Shown: positions 9,255 through 18,900, counted from the stretch's first letter. The stretch is DNA of 64,000 nucleotides from Bordetella parapertussis (GCA_945895265.1 CAMDEF010000005.1:62001-126000); one strand, 5' to 3'. Numbers and translations: made by a program. The notes: a model not told the origin generated them from the sequence alone.

Positions 9255-10307
9255 ATGTCAACGCAAGATCCAACAGACGCCTCGAGCCAAGTCGTGCGCA
9301 GCCGTAGCGACGCAAAAGATGTCGCGCGTCTGGCGGGGGTGTCGACTGCTACGGTTTCGCGCGCGCTCAATAACCCCAAAAGTGTTGAACCCGCCACCCG
9401 GCAACTGGTACTTGAGGCTGCGGCTAAGTTGCGCTATGTGCCCCACGGTGCAGCTCGCTCAATGCGCAGTCGTCGCAGCAACATGATTGGTGCGGTCGTA
9501 CCTTCTTTTGATTACGCGCTGTACGCACGAACAACAAGCGCTCTACAGCAGCGTCTGGACGAGAGCGGTTACTCACTTGTCTTGGCTGAGCATCACTATG
9601 ATTTAGCGGTCGAATTACGCGTGGCCAGCCAGTTGATTGAACGGGGTGTTGATGCTTTTGTCTTTGTTGGCTTAGATCACGACTCTCGTTTATTTTCGCT
9701 CTTGGAAGATTACGGTCGGCCTTATGTCTTGACGTGGGGAATCGATCCTTTGCGCAAGCACCCGAGCGTGGGCTTTGATAATCAAGCGGCCACCTACGAG
9801 GTAACGAACCACTTACTCGCGTTAGGTCACCGCCGGATCGGCTTGTTGAGTGCCTACGTTGACGGTAACGACCGCGCACGTGAGCGTGGCGCTGGCGTGC
9901 GCCGGGCGTTGGCCGAGGCTGGCCTTGAGCTGGATGCTCAACATGTTCAATATGCGCCAATCTCACTGCAGTCGGCTCAAGAGGCGGCTTTACGTCTGCT
10001 GTCTCTGCCGGCGCCGCCCACCGCGATCGTTGCCACCAATGATGTGTTTGCCGTTGGGGCAATGCTGGCGTGTCGAAAGTTGGGCTTGGCCATTGGCCAC
10101 GATATCTCGATTACGGGAGTCGATAACACCGACCTGGGCGCGACCCAAACCCCCGGCTTAACCAGCATCCGTACGCCGATCGTTGAAATCGGGTTGGCGG
10201 CTGCCGAGCAACTGATCGCTCGGCTTGAACAAGAGCCCTACAACCCGTTTCAAAGTTTTCCGATTGAGATCGTGTGCCGAGGCAGCACCGGCGCCCCTAG
10301 GGGTTGA
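9255..10307 (+). CDS. LacI-family transcriptional regulator
   Basis: A 350-residue repressor-type regulator. The N-terminal helix-turn-helix reads KDVARLAGVSTATVSRALNN (about residues 21-40), followed by the hinge helix region and a periplasmic-binding-protein-like effector domain (from about IGAVVPSFDYALY to the C-terminus). The usual motifs GHRRIGLLS and TAIVATNDVFAVGAM are present. I prefer the ATG at 9255; a TTG eight codons upstream is in frame but has no support. It is divergent from the sulfatase operon and upstream of ugpB, so it may respond to a glycerol-linked sugar or polyol and control one or both transport operons. The effector is unknown. Confidence 0.93.
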   Translation: MSTQDPTDASSQVVRSRSDAKDVARLAGVSTATVSRALNNPKSVEPATRQLVLEAAAKLRYVPHGAARSMRSRRSNMIGAVVPSFDYALYARTTSALQQRLDESGYSLVLAEHHYDLAVELRVASQLIERGVDAFVFVGLDHDSRLFSLLEDYGRPYVLTWGIDPLRKHPSVGFDNQAATYEVTNHLLALGHRRIGLLSAYVDGNDRARERGAGVRRALAEAGLELDAQHVQYAPISLQSAQEAALRLLSLPAPPTAIVATNDVFAVGAMLACRKLGLAIGHDISITGVDNTDLGATQTPGLTSIRTPIVEIGLAAAEQLIARLEQEPYNPFQSFPIEIVCRGSTGAPRG

Positions 10308-10580
10308 ACCGGGTTGGCTCAGCTGTGTTTAGCCCGGACGGCAAGCTTAAGCGGGGTCAGGCCAACTTACGGTCTAAACCGAGGGCAAACACCAAATCCT
10401 TAGCCGGCGGGTAACGAGTAATATGAACTGTCACAATTGAACGTTAAACTCAGGGCTGGCCTGCGGAAATTCGAGGCGAATCTGTTGAAGCTTCGTCCGT
10501 CTATCCAAAGGCTCCCCTTTTTTTACGCCAACAGCTCTAGCCTTATCGACCTCAAGCAGGTAGGACTCAAGGAGAAACCA
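10308..10580. other. Intergenic region before ugpB
   Basis: 273 bp without a convincing gene. It holds the ugpB ribosome-binding site (AAGGAGAAACCA just before the ATG at 10581). I could not identify a clear promoter. An open frame extends upstream of the ugpB ATG but the ATG with its strong Shine-Dalgarno and signal peptide is the better start. Confidence 0.5.
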
Positions 10581-11900
10581 ATGAAATTCAAACTTTCTAT
10601 CGCAACGGCTTCGACCGTTTTCGCACTCAGCGCCTCAGTTTTCACGCCCGCTCAAGCGCAAACCGAGATTCAGTGGTGGCACGCCATGAGTGGTGCCTTA
10701 GGCGAGTGGATTAATGACTTAGCCAAAGACTTCAACGGCAGTCAAAAAAATTACAAAGTGATGCCTGTTTTTAAGGGCACCTATGACGAAGCCATGACGG
10801 CAGCAGTGGCTGCATTTCGGGCCGGCAATGCCCCGCACATTTTGCAAGTGTTTGAAGTGGGTACAGCCACAATGATGGCCAGTAAAGGCGCGATTGTGCC
10901 GGTCACCGAAGTGATGAACAAAGCCGGCATCAAGTTTGATCCCGCTGCTTACGTGCCTGCCGTGGCCGGTTATTACACAGCGCCCAATGGTCAGATGTTG
11001 AGTTTTCCGTTTAACAGTTCAACAACCGTTTTTTGGTACAACAAAGATGCGTTTAAAGCGGCTGGCCTGGATCCCGAAAAACCACCAGTGACATGGCCTG
11101 AAGTGATTGCGGCGGCAAAAAAATTAAAAGACTCTGGGCACAAGTGCCCATTGACGACGAGCTGGGTGAGTTGGACTCAGCTCGAAAGCTTCAGCGCCTG
11201 GCACAACACCGAGTTCGCGACGCAAGGTAATGGCATGAAAGGCATGGATGCACGCCTGACTGTCAATGGCCCTTTGCAGACGCGTCATATCCAAAACCTG
11301 GCAGACATGGCGAAAGACGGCTTGTTTGTGTACAAAGGCCGAGCCAACGCGGCTGACCCCGTCTTTGTGGCGGGCGAATGCGCCATGACGACGGGCTCGT
11401 CGGCACTGTATGGCAACGTGAAGCGCAATGCCAAATTTGCTTTCGGCACCTCGACGCTGCCGTATTACCCTGATGTGCAGGGAGCACCACAAAATACCGT
11501 GATCGGGGGCGCGAGCCTTTGGGTGATGGCGGGCCGCAAAGCCGATGAATACAAAGGCGTTGCACAGTTCTTTGACTTCTTGTCGCGTCCAGAAGAGGCC
11601 GCTAAAAGTCATCAGCGTACGGGCTATCTACCTTTGACAATCGCCTCGTTCGAGTTGACTGAAAAGTCAGGCTTTTATAAGGCGAACCCAGGCACTGATA
11701 TTTCTGTGACGCAGATGATTCGAAAAACTACCGAGAATTCGCGTGGAATTCGGTTGGGTAACTTTCTGCAAATTCGCACCGCAGTAGATGAAGAGCTGGA
11801 ACAAGTCTGGGCCGGCAAAAAAACCGCTAAAGACGCACTCGACTCAGTCGTCAAACGCGGTAACGAGTTGCTTGAGCGTTTTGAAAAAGCGAATCGTTGA
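10581..11900 (+). CDS. ugpB: sn-Glycerol-3-phosphate ABC transporter binding protein (UgpB)
   Basis: A 439-residue periplasmic binding protein. The start at 10581 gives a clean Sec signal peptide (MKFKL then a hydrophobic core, cleavage near AQA at 24-26). The mature start TEIQWWHAMSGALGEW and internal motifs YNKDAFKAAGLDPEKPP, SWTQLESFSAWHN and YYPDVQGAPQNT are characteristic of UgpB, which binds glycerol-3-phosphate or glycerophosphodiesters. The strong AAGGAG site and an intrinsic terminator-like hairpin after the gene fit the usual high expression of binding proteins. It opens the ugpBAEC operon. Confidence 0.95.
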   Translation: MKFKLSIATASTVFALSASVFTPAQAQTEIQWWHAMSGALGEWINDLAKDFNGSQKNYKVMPVFKGTYDEAMTAAVAAFRAGNAPHILQVFEVGTATMMASKGAIVPVTEVMNKAGIKFDPAAYVPAVAGYYTAPNGQMLSFPFNSSTTVFWYNKDAFKAAGLDPEKPPVTWPEVIAAAKKLKDSGHKCPLTTSWVSWTQLESFSAWHNTEFATQGNGMKGMDARLTVNGPLQTRHIQNLADMAKDGLFVYKGRANAADPVFVAGECAMTTGSSALYGNVKRNAKFAFGTSTLPYYPDVQGAPQNTVIGGASLWVMAGRKADEYKGVAQFFDFLSRPEEAAKSHQRTGYLPLTIASFELTEKSGFYKANPGTDISVTQMIRKTTENSRGIRLGNFLQIRTAVDEELEQVWAGKKTAKDALDSVVKRGNELLERFEKANR

Positions 11901-11914
11901 AACTACCTGTAGCG

Positions 11915-11950
11915 AAGGCGTTGAGGCCGGAGTCGGCCTCGGCGCTTTTT
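11915..11950 (+). terminator. Intrinsic terminator/attenuator between ugpB and ugpA
   Basis: GAGGCCG and CGGCCTC pair around a four-base loop, with GCG/CGC pairing outside, followed by a run of five T. Placed 16 bp after the ugpB stop, it would lower expression of the membrane and ATPase genes relative to the binding protein. Confidence 0.75.
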
Positions 11951-12020
11951 AGTGGTGGTGTTCTGCTAGCGAGTTAGTCTGATTTCAGACTAAGACGCAG
12001 GGCCGTAAGATTTTTAGGTT

Positions 12021-12905
12021 ATGGAAAAAAAAGTTCGCTTTAAATCTGGTTGGTTGCCTTGGGCGCTGCTCGCACCTCAGTTGGCGATTGTGTTGATTTT
12101 TTTCTTTTGGCCCGCTGGTCAGGCGCTGTATCAAAGCGTGCTTCAAGAAGATGTCTTTGGTATGTCGCGCGAGTTCGTGGGCATGCAGAATTTTTCACGG
12201 CTGTTGAATGATCCGCTGTACCTCGAATCATTTCAAACCACGGCCGTATTTTCAGTATTGGTTGCCGTGTGTGGGTTGACGCTCGCCTTGCTGCTTGCCG
12301 TGATGGCCGATCGCGTGTGGCGAGCCGCCAGTGTGTATAAGACTCTACTCATCTGGCCCTATGCGGTTGCGCCCGCCGTGGCCGGTGTGTTGTGGCTGTT
12401 TTTATTTGCCTCACCCATGGGCGTCATTGCTTTTGCCCTGCGCTGGTTTGGTGTGGACTGGAATCATCTGCTAGATAGCCGTGATGCCATGACGCTGATC
12501 GTAGTGGCCGCAGTCTGGAAGCAAATTTCTTATAATTTTTTGTTCTTTTTGGCGGGTTTGCAGTCGATTCCAAAGTCATTGCTCGAAGCAGCAGCGATTG
12601 ACGGGGCCGGTCCCTGGCACCGCTTTCGCACGATCGTGTTTCCGCTGTTGTCACCCACCACGTTTTTTTTGCTGGTGATTAACGTGGTCTACGCTTTCTT
12701 TGATACCTTTGCCATTATTGATGCCACGACCCATGGGGGCCCGGGCAAAGCCACGTCAATCCTGGTTTACAAGGTGTACTACGATGGCTTTAAAGCGATG
12801 GATATGGGTAGTTCTGCTGCGCAGTCTGTAATCTTGATGTTCATCGTGGTGTGTTTGACCGTGGTGCAGTTTCGGTTCATTGAACGCAAAGTGCAATATG
12901 CATAA
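12021..12905 (+). CDS. ugpA: sn-Glycerol-3-phosphate ABC transporter permease UgpA
   Basis: A 294-residue permease with about six membrane spans. The MalF/UgpA family EAA loop is [19 protein letters not shown] followed by FPLLSPT. The C-terminal RFIERKVQY ending is UgpA-like. It is separated from ugpB by 120 bp containing the attenuator hairpin and is followed 18 bp later by ugpE. Confidence 0.94.
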   Translation: MEKKVRFKSGWLPWALLAPQLAIVLIFFFWPAGQALYQSVLQEDVFGMSREFVGMQNFSRLLNDPLYLESFQTTAVFSVLVAVCGLTLALLLAVMADRVWRAASVYKTLLIWPYAVAPAVAGVLWLFLFASPMGVIAFALRWFGVDWNHLLDSRDAMTLIVVAAVWKQISYNFLFFLAGLQSIPKSLLEAAAIDGAGPWHRFRTIVFPLLSPTTFFLLVINVVYAFFDTFAIIDATTHGGPGKATSILVYKVYYDGFKAMDMGSSAAQSVILMFIVVCLTVVQFRFIERKVQYA

Positions 12906-12923
12906 GCACAATCAAAAATCATC

Positions 12924-13778
12924 ATGATTGAAAGACGCCCCGGTCTCACTGTTTTGTCTCATCTGGTCTTGTTGCTGGGCGTCTTGATTGTGGCGTTTCC
13001 GGTGTACGTGACCGTCGTCGCTTCAACCCAAACGACGGCACAAATAACGCAAGCGATCCCGATGTCGTTGGTGCCCGGCGAGCATATGCTCGACACCTAT
13101 CGGGTCGCCTTGTTTGGCGGCAGCACCGAGGCGGGTGGGCGCATTTCACCGGCCTGGCCGATGATGTGGGTTAGCCTGATCAGCGCGCTTTTAATTAGCG
13201 TCGGAAAAATCACCATCTCAATGCTCTCGGCCTTTGCCATTGTCTATTTTAGGTTTCCGTTTCGAGGGCTGGTTTTTTGGATGATTTTTATTACTCTGAT
13301 GCTGCCGGTTGAGGTCCGTATCGGGCCCACCTACGAGGTGGTGTCCAACCTAGGCATGCTGAACTCGTACGCTGGGCTGACGGTTCCCTTGATGGCGTCT
13401 GCCACAGCAACTTTTTTATTTAGACAGTTTTTTCTGACAGTGCCCGATGAGTTGGTCGAGGCTGCACGTATGGATGGTGCGGGCCCCATGCGATTTTTTT
13501 GGGATGTGCTGCTACCACTTTCGCGTACAAGTATTGCCGCGCTGTTTGTGATTCAGTTCATCTACGGCTGGAATCAATACCTGTGGCCTTTGCTAGTGAC
13601 CACGAACGAAAATATGTATCCTGTCGTGATGGGAATCAAACGCTTGATCTCGGGTGATGCATACACTGAGTGGAACGTTGTGATGGCGACCGCAATGCTG
13701 GCCATGCTGCCACCGGCTTTGGTTGTTGTGCTGATGCAAAAATGGTTTGTGAAAGGTCTGGTAGATTCTGAAAAATAA
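12924..13778 (+). CDS. ugpE: sn-Glycerol-3-phosphate ABC transporter permease UgpE
   Basis: A 284-residue permease, partner of UgpA. The EAA loop reads [19 protein letters not shown] followed by LLPLSRT. The UgpE-type end [13 protein letters not shown] matches the family closely. Six membrane segments are apparent. The 185 bp that follow carry a tandem repeat array before ugpC. Confidence 0.94.
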   Translation: MIERRPGLTVLSHLVLLLGVLIVAFPVYVTVVASTQTTAQITQAIPMSLVPGEHMLDTYRVALFGGSTEAGGRISPAWPMMWVSLISALLISVGKITISMLSAFAIVYFRFPFRGLVFWMIFITLMLPVEVRIGPTYEVVSNLGMLNSYAGLTVPLMASATATFLFRQFFLTVPDELVEAARMDGAGPMRFFWDVLLPLSRTSIAALFVIQFIYGWNQYLWPLLVTTNENMYPVVMGIKRLISGDAYTEWNVVMATAMLAMLPPALVVVLMQKWFVKGLVDSEK

Positions 13779-13850
13779 TTCTTCAGTTAATCCGTTTAAG
13801 TCGTGTCAAAACGTATATGACATCACCAATAATTTAATTGGACGAGATCC

Positions 13851-13948
13851 AAGTCATAACAGCCAAGTCATAACAGCCAAGTCATAGCAGCCAAGTCATA
13901 GCAGCCAAGTCATAGCAACTAAGTCATAACCACTAAGTCATAACACCT
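13851..13948 (+). repeat. Seven tandem copies of a 14-bp unit
   Basis: The 10-mer AAGTCATAAC or its variant AAGTCATAGC begins at 13851, 13865, 13879, 13893, 13907, 13921 and 13935, exactly every 14 bp. The unit is AAGTCATARCAGCC, with drift in the last three copies. The array is in the ugpE-ugpC gap and ends about 16 bp before the ugpC ATG. The period is not a multiple of three and the region has no credible gene, so it is non-coding. It could be a regulator-binding array, an mRNA element or a simple replication-slippage product. Confidence 0.97.
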
Positions 13949-13963
13949 CGAGCGTATACAGAC

Positions 13964-14968
13964 ATGGCCGCGATCTCTATAAAAAATATCGTCAAGCAGT
14001 ATGGCGTTGGTAAAGCCGCAGTACAGGTGATCCATGACGTCTCTGCCGAAATCAGTGATGGTGAGTTTGTCGTCATCGTCGGCCCGTCGGGCTGCGGCAA
14101 GTCGACCTTGCTTCGTATGGTGGCTGGCCTTGAAGAGATCACTGCCGGCACCATTTCAATTGGCGCACGTGTCGTCAATGACCTTGAACCAGCCGAGCGT
14201 GACATCGCGATGGTGTTTCAAAACTATGCGCTCTATCCGCACATGACGGTCTTTGACAACATGGCGTATGGTCTCAAAATCGCGCGGGTGCCGAAGGATG
14301 AGATTAGAGCGCGCGTAGAAAAGGCCGCTGAGATCCTTGAACTCATGCCCTACTTAGACCGTAAACCACGTGCGCTGTCGGGCGGGCAACGTCAGCGCGT
14401 CGCAATGGGCCGAGCGATCGTGCGTCAGCCTCAGGTATTTTTGTTTGATGAACCGCTGTCTAACCTCGATGCAAAACTGCGGGCACAGACGCGTCTTGAA
14501 ATTCAAAAGCTGCATCGTGAATTGGGCATCACCTCTTTGTTTGTGACACACGACCAAGTCGAGGCGATGACCTTGGCGCAACGGATGCTGGTCATGAACG
14601 CCGGGGTCATGGAGCAGTTCGGTACGCCCGCAGAGGTGTACAACACGCCCGCTAGTACATTTGTGGCCAGCTTTATCGGTTCGCCCCCAATGAACTTGCT
14701 CAAGCATGCACCTGGTGCGAGTGAGGGCTCAATCTTGGGGATCCGTCCCGAACATCTTGAGGTCGGTCGCGAAGGCTGGGCCTTAACGGTCGAGGGGATC
14801 GAACTCTTGGGTGCCGAGCGTCTGTTGTATTGCCGCCTGCAAGACGAAGCGCTGATCGTGCGCATTCACGAAGAGCAACAAGCGCCAACGATAGGCGAAA
14901 CAATCTATGCCAAGCCGCGCGCAGATCGTATGCACCGATTCGACGCACGCACAGGCCTGCGCGTCTAA
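13964..14968 (+). CDS. ugpC: sn-Glycerol-3-phosphate ABC transporter ATPase UgpC
   Basis: A 334-residue ATPase. Walker [10 protein letters not shown] is at about 40-48, the signature LSGGQRQR and Walker [12 protein letters not shown] follow, and the MalK-type regulatory domain includes IGSPPMNLL and the closing [13 protein letters not shown]. It completes the ugp transporter. The E. coli operon continues with ugpQ (glycerophosphodiesterase); no ugpQ follows here. Confidence 0.95.
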   Translation: MAAISIKNIVKQYGVGKAAVQVIHDVSAEISDGEFVVIVGPSGCGKSTLLRMVAGLEEITAGTISIGARVVNDLEPAERDIAMVFQNYALYPHMTVFDNMAYGLKIARVPKDEIRARVEKAAEILELMPYLDRKPRALSGGQRQRVAMGRAIVRQPQVFLFDEPLSNLDAKLRAQTRLEIQKLHRELGITSLFVTHDQVEAMTLAQRMLVMNAGVMEQFGTPAEVYNTPASTFVASFIGSPPMNLLKHAPGASEGSILGIRPEHLEVGREGWALTVEGIELLGAERLLYCRLQDEALIVRIHEEQQAPTIGETIYAKPRADRMHRFDARTGLRV

Positions 14969-15136
14969 GGGTTTTCTCTAGGGTACTCGGTGCAGGCACG
15001 GGGTTCAAGCGTGCTTGGCGTATACCCGCCTGACGAATGCCTAGCAACACGAGGTATCACTGTGATATCGTGCCGGATCAAGAGGTGGGGCTCAAATCAT
15101 ACAGAGCCCTGTCCGCACCGAGGCAAAACAAGCGTG

Positions 15137-16015
15137 ATGCAGACTGATTCTTATTTGCCCTTTGATCCAAAGGTTGCACCCCTACAAAAACTGCTTGCGG
15201 GTAGTGTGGATTGTCATTTTCACGTGTTTGAAGATGCCGCCAAATATCCCTACACGGCAAATCGCTCGTACACGCCAAGTCTGGCGCCGTGGGCTGCCTT
15301 TGAAGCGATGAATAATGCCATTGGTGCTGATCGCGCCGTGCTCGTTCACCCCTCGGTCTATGGTCATGATCATGCCACTCTGTATGACACGCTGCGTGCG
15401 CATCCTGAGCGCTTACGTGCCGTCGGTGTCTTGCCGCTGGATGTGTCTGACAAAGAGATTGAAACACTGCATCAAGCCGGTACCCGCGGGACCCGTCTCA
15501 ATATTTTGTTTGCAGGTGGCGGTCAATTGAGTGATGCCGAAAGCTTGGCAAAACGCTTGAAGCCGTTTGGTTGGCATATCCAGTTTTTAGTGGATGTGGC
15601 GGCGCAGCCAGAGATCCCAGCGTGGGCAGCCAAATTGGGTGTGCCAGTTGTCTTTGATCACTTCGGTCATCCTTCAAGACCCGACGTCAATGATGCGGGC
15701 TTTAAGAATATGTGTGCCTTGGTGAAAGAGGGTATCGCTTGGGTGAAATTGTCTGGGGCTTACCGCGTGGTTGCACCTGCCGCGAAGTGGGCAGCGATTC
15801 AAGGTTTTGTGGATGCCTTGCTCGCCACGCGCACTGATCGCCTGGTGTGGGGCACCGACTGGCCTCATCCAAATATTCCAGCACCGATGCCCAATGACGG
15901 AGATATCGCTGACGCAGTGTTTAAGTGGTTGCCCGACGCGGCTTTACGGCAACAGATTCTTGTTAACAACCCAGAAGTTTTGTATGACTTCGCCCCCTTT
16001 ATCAAAAACGCTTAA
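15137..16015 (+). CDS. Amidohydrolase-2 family lactonase (LigI-like)
   Basis: A 292-residue TIM-barrel metal-dependent hydrolase resembling 2-pyrone-4,6-dicarboxylate lactonase. The metal motif VDCHFHVF lies near residue 27, with RAVGVLPLD, VFDHFGHP and the terminal catalytic-aspartate block RLVWGTDWPHPN. I start at the ATG 15137; a GTG lies one codon upstream, and an open frame continues further but lacks a ribosome site. The gene is 20 bp ahead of the TRAP genes, so the hydrolase and transporter probably act on the same carboxylate or lactone. The exact substrate is not deducible. Confidence 0.87.
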   Translation: MQTDSYLPFDPKVAPLQKLLAGSVDCHFHVFEDAAKYPYTANRSYTPSLAPWAAFEAMNNAIGADRAVLVHPSVYGHDHATLYDTLRAHPERLRAVGVLPLDVSDKEIETLHQAGTRGTRLNILFAGGGQLSDAESLAKRLKPFGWHIQFLVDVAAQPEIPAWAAKLGVPVVFDHFGHPSRPDVNDAGFKNMCALVKEGIAWVKLSGAYRVVAPAAKWAAIQGFVDALLATRTDRLVWGTDWPHPNIPAPMPNDGDIADAVFKWLPDAALRQQILVNNPEVLYDFAPFIKNA

Positions 16016-16035
16016 CTTTTTAAACCGGAGACTCT

Positions 16036-17034
16036 ATGAAACGTCGTCACTTATTTGCTCTTTCGGCCTTGGTTGCCGCAACCTTTGCGTTGGGCGCACC
16101 CACGCAAGCCTTGGCTCAAAAGACGATTCTGAAATTTGGCTGGACCACAGTTGACAGCCCGACTGACCCTTACACCGTGGGTGCAAAGGCCTTCAAGAAA
16201 GCGGTTGAGGCTAACTCTAAAGGTTCAATCGAGGTGCAGTTGTATCCTAACCGTCAACTGGGCGAAGAGAAACAAGTGATGGAGGCTGTGCGTTTTGGTA
16301 CGGTTGACATGACGATTATGACCAATGCCGTGATCGCTCAAATTGAGCCTGGGTATCAAGTCAACGATCTGCCCTTTCTGTATTCAAACGAAGAGCAGGC
16401 GCGCAAAGCCCTTGACGGAAAACTTGGTTCAGAACTGTCAGACCGCTTAGCCAAAAAGAATATGTTGGTGCTAGGTTACATGGAAGGTGGCTTTCGCCAG
16501 ATGATCAATAATAAAAAGCCTGTCTCTGTGCCCGCTGACGTCACTGGCGTCAAATATCGTGTGATGCAAAACCCGATGTATATCGATATGTTCACCTCGT
16601 TGGGTGGCGCCGCCGTACCGATGGCTTGGGGTGAGGTTTTCACTGCTGTTCAGCAGGGTACGATTGACGGCCTTGAGATCCCTGTCGCGGTGATCGATAG
16701 CTCAAAAATGTATGAAGTGACAAAGTTTTTGTCGATGACAAACCATACGTACTCGGCAATTGCGCTGTTGATTTCAAAACGTACCATGGACAAACTCACT
16801 CCAGAGCAAAAGACTGCCGTGATCGAAGCAGGTAAGACTGCGACGGCCGAACAACGTGCTGCAGCCTTAGTCAATGAAAAGGCTTTGCTCACGGGGTTGG
16901 CGCAAAAAGGCATGATCATCAACAAGGTGGGTGACGTCGCGCTTTTTCGCAAATCGGTTCAACCCATTTACGACAAATCGCGTGCGGCTGTTGGTGACGC
17001 TTTGATTAACCAAGCGCTCGACGCAGTTAAGTAA
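16036..17034 (+). CDS. TRAP transporter substrate-binding protein (DctP family)
   Basis: A 332-residue periplasmic binding protein of a tripartite ATP-independent transporter. It has a Sec signal (MKRRHLFALS, hydrophobic core, TQALAQ) and the DctP patterns GSIEVQLYPNRQLGEEKQ and the ligand-arginine region KYRVMQNPMYIDMFTSLG. The ribosome site CCGGAG precedes the ATG. It is followed by a strong hairpin and then dctQ and dctM. Likely ligand is an organic acid, linked to the amidohydrolase upstream. Confidence 0.93.
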   Translation: MKRRHLFALSALVAATFALGAPTQALAQKTILKFGWTTVDSPTDPYTVGAKAFKKAVEANSKGSIEVQLYPNRQLGEEKQVMEAVRFGTVDMTIMTNAVIAQIEPGYQVNDLPFLYSNEEQARKALDGKLGSELSDRLAKKNMLVLGYMEGGFRQMINNKKPVSVPADVTGVKYRVMQNPMYIDMFTSLGGAAVPMAWGEVFTAVQQGTIDGLEIPVAVIDSSKMYEVTKFLSMTNHTYSAIALLISKRTMDKLTPEQKTAVIEAGKTATAEQRAAALVNEKALLTGLAQKGMIINKVGDVALFRKSVQPIYDKSRAAVGDALINQALDAVK

Positions 17035-17042
17035 GTGGGTGC

Positions 17043-17073
17043 AAAAGAGCGCTCGAGACTGAGCGCTCTTTTT
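17043..17073 (+). terminator. Intrinsic terminator/attenuator between dctP and dctQ
   Basis: A perfect 12-bp stem, AAAAGAGCGCTC with GAGCGCTCTTTT, around a six-base loop, with a T run. It sits between the binding-protein and membrane-subunit genes, where partial termination is expected. Confidence 0.85.
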
Positions 17074-17101
17074 AAGAATTTTTTCGGAATGGAAGAGTGT
17101 G

Positions 17102-17572
17102 ATGCGGCAGTTTTTTGACAGACTCGAAAGCGTTTTGAAGATGACCGCGGTCGTCCTTGTGCTGCTGATGCTCTGCACGCTCAGCGCGCAAGTTTTTTTG
17201 CGCTATGTGTTTGGCAAGGCCCTCTCCTGGAGCGAAGAGCTGACCTTGCTTGGCTTTGCGTGGGTGGTGGTTATTTCAACGGTGATTGGCATTCGCCGAA
17301 TGTCGCACGCACGTATGGACTTGGTGATTGGCTTGTTACCTAAGTCGCTGCATCGAGCGGCCGATGGCCTCGTCGCTATCTTGATGAGCGCCTTGGGCAT
17401 TTTTATTGCCTACGCGGGCTCGAACTACCTGATCGAAACGCGCGGTGCAACCTCTGCCGCGGTTGGTTTTCCGATTGAGTTTTTGTATGCTGCGGCGCCT
17501 GCCTTTGGCGTGTTGATCGCCTTGTTTTCTTTAGAGCGCTTGCTGCCCTGGGCGGAGTCTTTAAATGAGTAG
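17102..17572 (+). CDS. TRAP transporter small permease (DctQ family)
   Basis: A protein of about 156 residues with four membrane segments. The DctQ features VFLRYVFGKALSWSEELTLL and the RMSHARMDLVI loop are clear. The start is either GTG 17099 or ATG 17102, adjacent in frame; GGAAGAG just upstream is the ribosome site. It overlaps dctM by eight bases. Confidence 0.9.
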   Translation: MRQFFDRLESVLKMTAVVLVLLMLCTLSAQVFLRYVFGKALSWSEELTLLGFAWVVVISTVIGIRRMSHARMDLVIGLLPKSLHRAADGLVAILMSALGIFIAYAGSNYLIETRGATSAAVGFPIEFLYAAAPAFGVLIALFSLERLLPWAESLNE

Positions 17573-18833
17573 CACCGCCTGGTTGTTGTCGGCAGGATTT
17601 GGCGTCTTGATGTTGTTGGGCGTGCCTTTCGCGTTTGCGATTGGCATCGTCGTTGCGCTGTCCTTGCTGGTGTCCGGCATTGAGCCTATGCTGTTGCCGC
17701 AATCGATTGTTGCTGGCACGCAGTCTTTCTCGCTGTTGGCGATCCCCTTCTTTATGTTGGCGGGCGAGTTGATGTCTGCGGGGGGGTTGTCGCAGCGTTT
17801 AATCAAGGTTGCCGATGTTTTTGTGCGTCATTTGACGGGTGGCTTGGGTTTAGTCACCGTGTTAGCTGCAGCGATTTTCGCTGCAATTTCTGGCTCGGCG
17901 CCAGCCACCACCGCGGCAATTGGTGCGATTATGATCCCCGCGATGGCCGAGCGCGGCTACAGCAAACCATTTGCAACCGCTGTTGCGGTGAGCGCCGGTA
18001 TTTTGGCACCTTTGATTCCGCCTTCGATCGCGTTTGTGATCTGGGGTGTGATCGCCGAGCAGTCAATCTCGCGCTTGTTTAGTGCGGGTATTTTGCCTGG
18101 CTTGTTGATGGCCGCGGGGTTGATGGTGGTGTGCTGGTGGCATGCTAAAAAACACAAGATCCCAACTCAACCACGTGCGACCTTGGCAGAGATACGCGCG
18201 GCTCTGCGCGATGGTATTTGGGCTCTTCTTGCACCCGCTATTGTTTTAGGGGGCATTTACGGCGGCGTCTTTACCCCCACAGAAGCGGCTGTCGTGAGTT
18301 GTGTATACGCCTTATTCATCGGAACAGTCGTTGAAAAGCGTTTGAAGTGGCGTGAACTGCCTGAGATCGTGTGGCGCTCAACCAAAGTGACGGCGATTGT
18401 CATGTCGATTATTGTGTTCTCGGCCGGCTTTGGTATTTTGGTCGCACAAGAACAACTTGCGCCTAAGGCCGCAACTTGGCTCGCCGCAAACATCCAAGAA
18501 AAATGGATCATGTTGCTGGTATTGAATTTAGCTTTCTTTTTAGCGGCAGCTGTGATGGACGAAATCGCCATCATGGTGGTGTTTGGGCCGCTGCTGATTG
18601 CGATTGCCAATAGTTTTGCGATTAGCCCGATTCACTTTGGCGCGATCATCGTCACGAATGTGGCGATCGGTATGGCGGCACCACCGATTGGCTATTGCCT
18701 GTTTGTCGGGATGGCGATCAGTGGCTTGAAACTCACAGACGTGTCGCGCGTGATGCTGCCCTTTGTGGGTGTGATGCTGATTGTGCTGATGTTGGTCACG
18801 TATGTGCCTGGCTTTGCCTTAGCACTTCAATAG
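17565..18833 (+). CDS. TRAP transporter large permease (DctM family)
   Basis: A 422-residue membrane protein with about 12 spans that carries the Na+/substrate symport. Family hallmarks include FAAISGSAPATTAAIGAIMIP, GILAPLIPPSIAFVIWG and GGVFTPTEAAVVSCVYALF. It begins inside the end of dctQ (ATG AGT against AAT GAG TAG), so translation is coupled. It ends just before a bidirectional terminator shared with queC. Confidence 0.94.
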   Translation: MSSTAWLLSAGFGVLMLLGVPFAFAIGIVVALSLLVSGIEPMLLPQSIVAGTQSFSLLAIPFFMLAGELMSAGGLSQRLIKVADVFVRHLTGGLGLVTVLAAAIFAAISGSAPATTAAIGAIMIPAMAERGYSKPFATAVAVSAGILAPLIPPSIAFVIWGVIAEQSISRLFSAGILPGLLMAAGLMVVCWWHAKKHKIPTQPRATLAEIRAALRDGIWALLAPAIVLGGIYGGVFTPTEAAVVSCVYALFIGTVVEKRLKWRELPEIVWRSTKVTAIVMSIIVFSAGFGILVAQEQLAPKAATWLAANIQEKWIMLLVLNLAFFLAAAVMDEIAIMVVFGPLLIAIANSFAISPIHFGAIIVTNVAIGMAAPPIGYCLFVGMAISGLKLTDVSRVMLPFVGVMLIVLMLVTYVPGFALALQ

Positions 18834-18868
18834 TTCAAAGCACGCGTAGCCTTGGGTATGCCGCGGTA

Positions 18869-18900
18869 CAAAACGGGCACTTCATTGTGCCCGTTTTTAT
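18869..18900. terminator. Bidirectional terminator between dctM and queC
   Basis: AAACGGGCAC and GTGCCCGTTT pair around TTCATT, with As on one side and Ts on the other. It can end both the rightward TRAP operon and the leftward queC transcript, whose stop codon lies at 18901. Confidence 0.88.

Noticed and set aside
9424..10062. A 212-codon open frame on the minus strand inside the LacI gene
   Set aside because: It is the antisense of a well-supported LacI gene, has a low-complexity Arg/His/Gln composition and no ribosome site.
10421..10450. CTGTCAC and GAACGTTAAAC before ugpB as a Pho box or third LacI operator
   Set aside because: Only a single half-site of a Pho box is present, and the palindrome lacks the CGTTTACA half shared by the two better operators.
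11124..11612. A 162-codon minus-strand frame inside ugpB
   Set aside because: Antisense of a strongly supported ugpB; no domain or start signal.
13779..13963. The 14-bp array as a CRISPR or a small coding gene
   Set aside because: No spacers separate the units, and a 14-bp period shifts frame each copy, so neither fits.
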